Assembly: GCA_017554445.1 (NCBI GenBank)
Contig: JAFZIJ010000081.1
Coordinates: 1-64,000, forward strand
Length of the DNA stretch: 64,000 nt
Reading direction: 5' to 3'
From: Victivallales bacterium
GTDB taxonomy: Bacteria; Verrucomicrobiota; Lentisphaeria; Oligosphaerales; Oligosphaeraceae
Below are positions 1 to 12,000 of the stretch, in pieces; positions within the stretch are counted from its first letter, which is position 1, and every line of letters begins with the position of its first letter. The position numbers and the translations under genes were made by a program. The notes beneath the pieces were generated by a model. That model was not told the DNA's origin. It ran no database searches and saw only the letters and a program-made list of their open reading frames with translations.

Positions 1-3000
1 GCGGTCATGGCGGATGAATTGCTGACATGGCATACGTCCAAGGCGGCGGCGTTCGAAGCCGCCGCGGCGAGTGACAAACTGGTGCTCATGGTTGGTGGAC
101 GCGACACCTGCATGAACACGAACTACTTCCGCAACACGGTCTGCGAGACGGCAGACATCAAGGCGACGCTGCTGGCAGGATACGAACTGTGGTACACCAA
201 TGTGGACACGTCATCGGAAAGCAGTCAATACCGAAGCGGGTTGGGCAACACGCTGCCATTCATAGCGATCATCGACCCAGTACAAGACAACCGATTGAAA
301 GGCCACGGCGGCCCCATGTCAATTACCGATGCGAGAATCTTCTTCGATCCCTGCACGCCAATATTCAGCCTGTCTGAATACACTGTTTATACAACCGGCA
401 CGACACAGATGCTGGAGCTTTCCACTCTCAGGGGCGGACTCGACATCCGTTATCGCTTTGACGATACGGCACCGACGATATCCGACATGCTTTACACGGA
501 GGCAATCCCGCTGACGGCGACAACGACCGTCTCCGCCCGCGCCTTCGAGAACGGGGAGCCCGTCAGCACCACGGAGACGATGACCTTCACCTTCCAGGAG
601 CAAGTGGCGACTCCCGTGATCAACAGGCCGCCGAACGGCTATTGTTTCCTCCCCTATAATGCCACGGCGACATGCGCGACGCCTGGTGCGACGATACGTT
701 ACCGTTTGGACAACTACATACCCTCAGCCAGCAGCCTCGTTCTTCCCGCCGAGGGCGTGTCTATAACCGCATATACACCTTTTATCGTCGTGGCCTTCAA
801 GGATGGCATGAAGGCTTCAGACTATGCTTTCACATATTTGGATGTTGTGAATGATATTGACGGAGCGTCGGCGGTCGTCACCGGAGACGTGCAAGTTGGA
901 TCGCCATCCCGTTCCACATCTTGGCTCGTCCAGAACAGCACCTACAACAGCGCACCCTCCGCTTTGCAATCCGGCGACATTTCATCTGGCAGCTCCTCTA
1001 TCATGGCCGCCAAAGTCAACGGCCCCGGCAGATTGTCATTCTGCTGGCGGGCATCGACGGAAGATCGGTACCGCGCCTCTCTTTCCTTATATATTGACGG
1101 TGATAATATGGCCTCCATTTACGGGTCAGACAACTGGGGACAAAAGGAATTTACAATCACAGGTTCAGGCGACCATGTTCTTGTCTGGACATATTATAAA
1201 TACAGTAACTTCTCTGGTAGCGGCGGATACGCATGGGTCGATGACATCGTCTGGACGCCAATAGATGCCGATACGCTTTTATCCATCGCCATTGATGGTG
1301 CGGCGAGCATCGCAAGTGGTTCCACGGAGTCATACACTTGTACGGCGACATGGGGTGACGATTCGCAGACGACAGTCACTCCGACATGGAGTCTTTCCTC
1401 TACAAACTATGCTTCTGTCGATGCAACAGGCAAGGTGACGAACAAGAATACAACCGGTGTGGACCAGACTGTGACGTTGAATGCAGTCTATACACATAAT
1501 GGCGTGACGGAAACGGCTTCCAAGATCATAACATTGACAAAACGGTCTTTGATATCAATCGCCGTCGACGGTCCAGATTACATCGACAGCGGTGCTTCCG
1601 CAACTTATTCATGTACGGCAACTTGGAGTGACGGGGAGACTACGGAGGTGAGACCAACTTGGGATCTCAATTCATGGACTTATGCTAATATCAACACCAA
1701 TGGCAGGGTGGTAAATCAGAATACGACAGAGAAAGACCAGACCGTGACATTGACTGCTGCATATACATTCAACGGCGTAAGTAAAACAGTGACGAAAAAT
1801 GTAACGCTGAAGAAACGCGAATTGCAGTCCATTACCATCAACGGAATGGATACAATATATGCCGGAGATACTGTAACATATTCCTGCTCGGCTAGTTGGA
1901 GTGACAGAACGACAACCGTAGTCATACCCGCATGGAGTCTTTCCTCCACTCAATACGCGTCCGTTGACGCCGATGGCAAAGTGACGCACAGGAATATGAC
2001 GGATAAAGACCAAACCGTAACACTGACTGCAAGCTATACGGTTGGCGATGTAACAAAGACGGCGACGAAAGTCATCACGCTTGCGAAACGGACGCTGACA
2101 TACCTCGCTATCAACGGCGATTCTACGATTTCCAGCGGCTCCTCGGCGACCTATACTGGTACGGCGACATGGAGCGACGGGGCGACTACGACAGTCACGC
2201 CGACATGGAGCCTTTCTAATTCGGCAATTGCCTCGGTTGACACAACGGGCAAGGTCACGAACAAGAACACGACAGACTCTGACTATAACGTGACGTTGAC
2301 TGCAACTTATACACAGGACGGCATTACGAAGACAGCTTCAAAAACCATTACGCTTGTAAGGCGTACTCTGGCGTCCATTGCCATCAATGGAAACAATACA
2401 ATTTCCAGCGGTGGAAAGGAAAATTATACGTGCACCGCGACATGGAGCGACGGGGCGACTACTACGGTGACACCGACATGGAGTCTTTCTTCTTCTGAAT
2501 ATGCCTCCATTGACGCAGAAGGCAAAATGACGAACAAGAATACAACGGAGACGGAAAAGGAAGTGACGTTAAAAGCAAGTTATGAGTATGGAAGCATAAC
2601 GAAAACGGCGAGCAAAGTTGTCACACTATCGAAGCGTCTCCCCGCATCCATGACGATTGTCGGCGACGATACGATTTCAAACGGCAGTATTTTGGAATAT
2701 GTCTGCATGGTCACATGGAGCGACGAAACGGTGTCACGTGTCACGCCGGACTGGAGTCTCTCCTCAACTGACTACGCTTCCGTTGACGTAAATGGAAGAG
2801 TGCGGAATCTGAATTCAACGGACAATGACCAATCCGTTACGCTGACCGCAAACTTTTCCTTCAGCGGCGTTACAAAAACAGCTTCCAAAACCATAACGTT
2901 GGCAAAACGGATATTGGTGTCGATTGACATCGAGGGAGATGATACAATTTCTGTTGGTGGTATGGTGGCATATATATGCAAGGCGAAATGGGGGTATGGA

Positions 3001-6000
3001 GGAACCACGGAAGTTACGCCAACTTGGAGTGTTTCCAATACGGATTTCGCTTCTGTTGACGCAGCAGGCAAGGTGACAAATCGAAACACGACGGCGTATG
3101 ACCATGCGGTGATGCTGGCCGCTACCTATACATATGACGGTGTTACGAAGACAGCCTCAAAGAACATCACGTTGACGAAACGGACGCTTGTATCAATCGC
3201 CATTGAAGGTAGTGATATGATTCCAAGCGGCGGTGTCGTGGCTTATACCTGCAAGGCAACTTGGGACGACGCGGATACCACAGCGGTTACGCCGACATGG
3301 ACTCTTTCTTCCACAACATATGCCTCTATTGATGCGAATGGTTGGTTGAAGAACATGAATTCGACACCTACGGAGCAGACGGTGTCGTTGACAGCGAATT
3401 ACACTGTTGGCGATGTGACAAAGACGGCTACGAAAATCGTCACGCTTGCGAAGCGGACACTCGCATCCATATCTGTCAACGGTGATGACATTATTCCCAG
3501 CTGCGGTATTTCGACGTACATTTGTACCGCAACATGGAATATAGGAGAAAGTACCACGGTCATACCGACGTGGAGCCTTTCCTCCACAAATTATGCCTCC
3601 GTTGGAACTGACGGCAAAGTAATAAACAAGAATGCGACGGACAATGACCAGACCGTGACACTGACCGCGAGTTATACGGTTGGCGACGTGACAAAGACGG
3701 CTACGAAAGTCGTCACGCTAGCGAAACGGACGCTGACAGACATCGCCATTGACGGCGACACGGTCATCCCCACAGGCGGCACTGCAACCTACACGTGCAC
3801 GGCTACTTGGAGCTATGGCGACTCTACTGCCATTACACCGGCATGGAGTCTTTCCTCTACGACTTATGCTTCTGTTGACGTTGCCGGCAAGATTGTGAAC
3901 AAGAACACGACGGACAATGACCAGACCGTGACGCTGACCGCCAGCTGCACGGTTGGCGATGTGACAAAGACGGCCACGAAAGTCATCACGCTTGCGAAGA
4001 GGACTCTGACGGACATCGCCATTGACGGCGATATGACGATTCCCACTGGCGGAGTTGCAAATTACGTATGCACGGCTACTTGGAGCTATGGCGAAGCCAC
4101 GACGGTCACGCCGACGTGGTCAGTTGCTCCGACGACCTATGCTTCTGTGAGCACGGCGGGAGCCGTGACGAACCAGAACACGACGACGGCAGACCAGACG
4201 GTGACGCTGACCGCCAGCTACACGCTTGATGGAACGACGAAGACAGCTACGAAGAGTATCACATTGGCGAAGAAGACGCTAGTAGCCATCGCCATCGCAG
4301 GCGACGCGACCATCGCGACAGCCAGTAGCGCAACTTATACATGTACGGCTACTTGGAGCTATGGCGACTCCACGGCGGTTACGCCGACGTGGAGTCTTTC
4401 CGCTACGACTTATGCCTCCGTCGATGCTGACGGCAAGGTGGTGAACAAGAACACGACGGATGAAGACAAGACCGTGACCTTGACCGCCAGCTACAAGGTT
4501 GGCGATGTGACAAAGACAGCGACAAAAGACATAAAGTTGTCGAAACGTACATTGCAAAACATTGTAATCGATGGTGATACGACGATTCCCACTGGCGGAT
4601 TTGCAAGCTACACATGCACGGCGATATGGAGCTATGGAGATCCCACGACAGCCACACCGGCATGGACTCTTTCCAACACAACCTACGCCTCCGTTGATGC
4701 AACGGGCAAGGTGATGAACAAAAATACGACGGGTGAAGACCAGACGGTGACGCTGAACGCGACCTTCACGAGCGGCGATATTACCCAAACATCGGCAAAA
4801 GACATCAAGCTTGCGAAGCGGACGTTGGAAGGCATCACGATCGACGGTGTCTCCAGAATCGCCAGCGGCGAGGCTTCAACTTATTCCTGCTCAGTGACAT
4901 GGAGCGACGGCACGACATCGAAGGTTAAGCCGGAGTGGAGCCTTTTAGACAGTCCCTATGCCTCCGTTGACGTGGACGGCAAGGTGACGAACAAGAATAC
5001 GACAGGAGAAGACAAATCGGTGATGCTTGTCGCGAGCTATGTGTTTGGCGATGTGACGAAGAAGGCACAAACGAATATAATCCTTTCAAAGCGGACGTTG
5101 TCTGAACTATCCATTGCCGGTGATGGCATCATTCCCAGTGGTGGTGCGGCGACATACGTCTGCATCGCTACTTGGAGCGATGGCGAACAAAGCAATGTCG
5201 TACCGACGTGGAGCCTTTCATCCACAAAATATGCTACCGTTGATGCTGACGGCAAGGTGACAAACAAGAATACGACGCTCGAAGACCAGACACTGACGTT
5301 GACGGCCGCCTACACGTTTGGCGATGTGACAAAGACGGCATCCAAGACCATTGTGTTGACAAATCGTTCGCTTGTATCCGTCTCCATTGCAGGGGATGAT
5401 GTGATTCCGAGCGGCGGCGTGGCAACCTACGTCTGCACGGCGACATGGAGCGACGGCACGACGTCAACGGCGACGGCGGCATGGAGTATTGCGCCGGCGG
5501 TTTACGTTTCAGTTGATGCCACGGGCAAAGTGACGAACCGCAATACGACGGCGACGGACCAGACGGTGACGTTGACCGCAAGCTATGAAGCCGGAAATGT
5601 GACGAAGACAACAACGAAAATCATCACGCTTGAGAAGCGCTCTTTGGAGAACATCGTCATTGACGGCGATGCGACGATTGCCACCGGCGGAACAGCAAGT
5701 TACACAAGCACGGCTGTTTGGAGCTATGGCGATTCGACAGCCATTACACCGACATGGAGCCTTTCATCCACTAATTACGCATCCGTTGACGCCACGGGCA
5801 AGGTGACGAACAAAAATGCGACGGACAATGACCAGACGGTGACGCTGACAGCGAGCTACACGGTCGGCAACGTGACAAAGACAGCCACAAAAGTCATTAC
5901 ATTGTCGAAACGTACGCTGACGGAGATTGTCATTGAAGGCATCGTGACAATCGCCAGCGGCGAAACAGCAAACTACACGTGCAAGGCGACATGGAGCTAT

Positions 6001-9000
6001 GGCGATTCGACTGCCATCACGCCGACATGGAGCCTTACCTCAACGACTTACGCCTCCGTTGACGCCACGGGCAAGGTGACGAACAAGAATGCGACGGACA
6101 ATGACCAGACGGTGATACTGACCGCAAGCTATACGGTTGGCGACGTGACAAAGACATCTTCAAAAGTCATCACGCTTGCTAAGCGAACACTGACGGATAT
6201 CGCCATTGACGGCGACACGACCATTCCCACTGGCGGCGCTGCAAACTATACGTGTACAGCGACTTGGAGCTATGGCGACTCTGCGGCTGCTGTTCCTGTA
6301 TGGAGTCTTTCCGCTACGACTTATGCCTCCGTTGATGCTGACGGCAAGGTGGTGAACAAGAATTCGACGGACAATGACCAGACGGTGACGTTGATGGCGA
6401 GCTATACGGTCGGCAATGTGACGAAGACGGCTACGAAAGCCATCACGCTTGCGCAACGGACGCTGATGGATATTGCCATAGACGGCGACGCGACAATTGC
6501 CAGTGGCGGCGTCGCAAGCTACGTATGCACGGCGACTTGGAGCAGTGGCGATCCTACGGAGGTCACACCGACGTGGAGCCTTTCCGCTACGACTTATGCT
6601 TCCGTTGATGCAAACGGCAAAGTTTCAAATAAGAATGCGGCAGACGAAGACCAGACGGTGACGTTGACCGCAAGCTACAAAGTCGGCGATGTGACAAAGA
6701 CAGCGATAAAAGTCATAACGCTAGCGAAACGGACATTGGAAAACATCGCCATTAACGGCGACTCGGTAATTCCCACCGGAGGATTTGCCACGTACACGTG
6801 TACCGCGTCTTGGAGCGACGGCGATCCTACGGCGGTCATGCCGAATTGGAGTCTATCCTCAACGACTTATGCAACCATTGATCCTGACGGCAAGATTGTG
6901 AACAAGAACACGACGGATGAAGATCAGGCCGTTACGCTTTCTGCAAGCTATACAGTCGGCGATGTGACGAAGACTGCATCCAAAGTCGTCACGCTTGCGA
7001 AACGGTTGCTGACGGAGATCGCCATTGACGGTGACACGGTCATTCCCACTGGCGGAACTGCAACCTACACGTGTACGGCAACTTGGAGCTATGGCGACTC
7101 TACTGCCATTACGCCGGCATGGAGCCTTTCCGCTACGACTTATGCCTCCGTTGACACTGACGGCAAGGTGACGAACAAGAATATGACAAACGACGACCAG
7201 ACCGTAACGCTGAAAGCAAGCTACACGGTCGGCGACGTGACAAAGACAGCTGCGAAAGTCATCACATTGTCGAAGCGGTCTTTGGAAAACATAGCTATTG
7301 ACGGCGACGCGACGATTCCCACTGGCGGAACCGCAAGTTACATTTGCACGGCGACATGGAGCTGTGGTGATCCCACGGTGTTCACGCCGGCATGGAGCCT
7401 TTCCGCTACGACTTATGCCTCCGTTGACGCTGACGGCAAGGTGACGAACAAGAATATGACAAACGACGACCAGACCGTAACGCTGAAAGCAAGCTACACG
7501 GTCGGCGACGTGACAAAGACGGCTACGAAAGTCATCACGCTTGCGAAACGGATGCTTAAGGACATTGCCATTGACGGTGACGCAACGATTGCCAGTGGCG
7601 GAACAGCAAGCTACATATGCACGGCGACATGGAGCAGTGGCGATTCCACAGCGGTCAAGCCGACATGGAGCCTTTCTTCCGCAAATTACGCCTCCGTTGA
7701 CGCTGACGGCAAAATTACAAATAAGAATACGACGAATGAAGACCAGGCGGTGACACTTACAGCTAGCTACACAGTCGGCAACGTGACCAAGACAGCCACA
7801 AAAGTCATCACGTTGTCGAAACGCACGCTGACGGACATTGCCATCAACGGCGACACGACGATTGCCACCGGCGGAACTGCAACCTACACGTGCACAGCTA
7901 CTTGGAGCTATGGTGATCCCATGGCGGTCACGCCGGCATGGAGCCTTTCGTCTAGCGCCTATGCTTCCATTGACGCTGACGGCAAGGTAACGAACAAAAA
8001 TGCGACGGACAATGACCAAACCGTGACGCTTAAGGTCAGCTACACAGTCGGCGACGTGACCAAGACAGCGACAAAAGTCATCACATTGTCGAAACGCACA
8101 CTGACGGACATCGCCATCAACGGCGATGCGGCAATTGCCACCGACGGAACTGCAACCTACACGTGCACGGCAACTTGGAGCTATGGCGATTCCACGGCGG
8201 TCACGCCAGCATGGGGCCTTTCCTCCATGACCTATGCTTCCATAGACGCTGGCGGCAAGGTGACGAACAAGAATGCATCGGACAATGACCAGACGGTGAC
8301 ATTGACTGCGAGCCTCACGGTCGGCGACGTGACGAAGACGGCGACAAAAGTCATCACGCTGTTGAAGCGGTCGCTGACCGACATTATCATCGCTGGAGAC
8401 GATAACATCCCCACTGGCGGAGTTGCAAGTTACATTTGCAGGGCAACTTGGAGCTATGGCGACTCTACCGCCATTACGCCGGCGTGGAGCCTTTCCTCCA
8501 CGACCTACGCTTCCATTGACGCTGACGGCAAGGTGACGAACAAGAATGCGACGGACAATGACCAGACCGTCACATTGATGGCGAGCTGCACAGTCGGCGA
8601 CGTGACGAAGACAGCGACAAAAGTCATCACGTTGTCGAAGCGGACGTTGATGGACATTACCATTGCCGGTGACATGACGATTGCCAGTGGCGGTACTGCC
8701 AGCTATACGTGTAAAGCAACTTGGAGCTATGGCGACTCTACCGCTATTACGCCGATGTGGAGTCTTTCCGCTACGACATATGCCTCCATTGACGCTGACG
8801 GAAAGATTGCGAACAAGAACACGACTGACAATGACCAGACGGTGACACTGGCTGCAAGCTACACGGTCGGCGATGTGATGAAAACTGCGACAAAGGAGAT
8901 CATTCTTGCAAAGCGTACGCTTGTTGAACTTTCCATTATAGGCGACGGCATCATTCCCAGTGGTGGTGCATCAACCTATATTTGCACGGCGGCATGGAGC

Positions 9001-12000
9001 GACGGCGAGCATACCAATATTGTGCCGGCATGGAGTCTTTCCGCCACAAATTATGCCATCGTTGACGCTGACGGAAAAGTGACAAACAAGAACACCACGG
9101 ACAATGACCAGACCGTGACGCTTATGGCAAGCTACACATTTGGCGATGTGACGAAGACGGCATCCAGGACCATTACCTTGACGAATCGCACGCTTGTATC
9201 CATCTCCATTGCGGGGGATGATGTGATTCCAAGCGGCGGCGTGGCAACCTACGTCTGCACGGCGACATGGAGCGACGGCGCGACGTCAGCCGCGACGGCG
9301 GCGTGGAGTCTTGAGCCAGCGACATACGGTTCAGTTGATGCATTGGGCAAGGTGACGAACCGCAATACGACGGCGACAGACCAGACGGTGACATTGACCG
9401 CGAGCTATGAAGCCGGAAAAGTGACGAAGACAGCGACAAAAGTCATCACGCTGTCGAAACGGACGATGGTGGACATTGTCATTACCGGCGACTCGGCCAT
9501 TGCCACTGGCGGATCTGCAAGTTACACGTGCACGGCAACTTGGAGCTATGGTGATGCGACCGCCATTACACCGACATGGAGACTGTCCTCCACCAATTAC
9601 GCCTCCGTTGACGCCACGGGCAAGGTGACGAACAGGAATGCAACGGACAATGACCAGACGGTGACGCTGACGGCCAGCTACACGGTCGGCGACGTGACAA
9701 AGACAGCCACAAAAGACATCACGTTGTCGAAACGCAAGCTGACGGACATTGCCATCGACGGAGACGCCAACATCCCCACTGGTGGAACAGCAAGCTACAT
9801 TTGCACGGCGACATGGAGCAATGGCGATCCCGCGGCGGTCACGCCGACGTGGAGCCTTTCTTCCACTAATTACGCCTCCGTTGACGCAACGGGCAAGGTG
9901 ACGAACAAGAATGCGACGGACAAAGATCAGACGGTGACTCTGACTGCGACCTATATGTCAAGTGATGTGACCAAGACAGCGACAAAAGTCATCACGCTGT
10001 CGAAGCGGACTCTGACGGCTATCGCCATCACCGGCGAAACGACGATTGCCAGTGGAAAGGTTGCAAGCTACGCTTGTACTGCAACTTGGAGCTATGGCGA
10101 CACCACGGCGGTCACGCCGACATGGAGCCTTTCCGCGACCACACATGCCTCTGTGGACGCTGACGGCAAAGTTGCGAATAAGAATACGACGAATGAAGAC
10201 CAGGCGGTGACGCTTACAGCCAACTACACAGTCGGCAATGTGACCAAGACGGCGACAAAAGTCATCACGCTGTCGAAACGGACGCTGACGGAAATTGTCA
10301 TTGATGGTATCGCGACGATTGCCAGCGGCGAAACTGTAAACTATACGTGTACTGCAACTTGGAGCTATGGCGATTCCACGGCGGTCACGCCGGCATGGAG
10401 CCTTTCCTCCACGACCTACGCTTCCATAGACGCTGACGGCAAAGTGACCAACAAGAATGCGACGGACAATGACCAGGCGGTGACGCTTGCGGCCACCTGC
10501 ACAGTCGGCGACGTGACCAAGACGGCGACAAAAGTCATCACGCTGTCGAAACGCACGCTTACGGAAATTGTTATCGCCGGAGATGATATCATCCCCACTG
10601 GCGGAGTTGCAAGCTATACGTGCACAGCGAGTTGGAGCTATGGCGATTCCACGGCGGTCACGCCGACATGGAGCCTTTCCTCCACGGCCTACGCTTCCAT
10701 TGATGCTGACGGAAAGGTGACGAACCGAAACACGACAGACGAAGACCAGACGGTCACATTGAATGCCAGTTATGAAGCCGGAAATGCAACGAAGGCGAAT
10801 TCAATAGTCATAACGCTTGCTAAACGGACATTGGAATCCGTTGCCGTCGAAGGTGATGAGATTATTCCTACTGGTGGAGTTGCAACCTACTTATGTACAG
10901 CGACATGGAGCTATGGAGATTCCTCGGCGGCCATACCGACATGGACTCTTTCCAACACGACCTATGCCTCTGTTGACGTAACAGGCAAGGTGACAAACAA
11001 GAACACGACGGACGAAGACCAGACGGTGCTGTTGACGGCAAGTTACACAGTCGGTGATGTGACGAAGACCGCGACGAAAGTCATCACGTTGTCAAAACGC
11101 ATGCTGACAGACATCACCATCAACGGCAATACGGCGATTGTCAGCGGTGGATTTGTAAGCTACACATGCACGGCGACATGGAGCAGTGGCGAATCCACAA
11201 CGATTACGCCGACGTGGAGTCTTTCCTCCACCAATTTTGCAAACGTTGACATGATTGGCAACGTGACAAACACGAATACGACAGGTGAAGACCAGATGGT
11301 GACGCTTACGGCCAGCTACTCGGTCGGCGATGTGACGAAGACCGCGACAAAGGAGATTGTTCTTGCAAAGCGTACGCTTGTTGAACTATCTATTGCCGGC
11401 GACGGCATCATTCCCAGTGGAAGTGCTGTAAGCTACACGTGCACGGCTACTTGGAGCGATGGCGAACAAAGCAATGTCACACCGACGTGGAGCCTTTCAT
11501 CCACCAATTATGCCTCCGTTGACGCTGACGGCAAGGTGACGAATCGGAATACGACGGACGAAGACCAGACGCTGATGTTGACGGCCAGCTATAGGTTTGG
11601 CGATGCGACAAAGACAGCATCCAAGACTATTACCTTGACGAATCGTACGCTTGTATCTATTTCCATTGCAGGCAATGACACGATCCCAAGCGGCGGCGTG
11701 GCAACCTACGTCTGCACGGCGACATGGAGCGACGGCGCGACGTCAGCCGCTACGGCGGCTTGGAGTATTGAGCCAGCGGCATACGCTTCAGTTGATGCAT
11801 CGGGCAGGGTGACAAACCGCAATACGACGGCGACGGACCAGACGGTGACATTGACCGCAAGCTACGAGGCGGGAAATGTGACGAAGACCGCGACAAAAGT
11901 CATCACGCTGTCGAAACGGACGATAATGGACATTGTCATCACAGGCGACTCGACAATCGCCAGTGGCGAAATGGCAACCTACGTCTGCACAGCGACTTGG

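Noticed and set aside
6859-8019. Long open frame on the - strand (386 codons) inside the repeat array
   Set aside because: It is antisense to the 273-bp coding repeats and repeats with them; its residues mirror the codon periodicity. Several similar shadows occur along the array.
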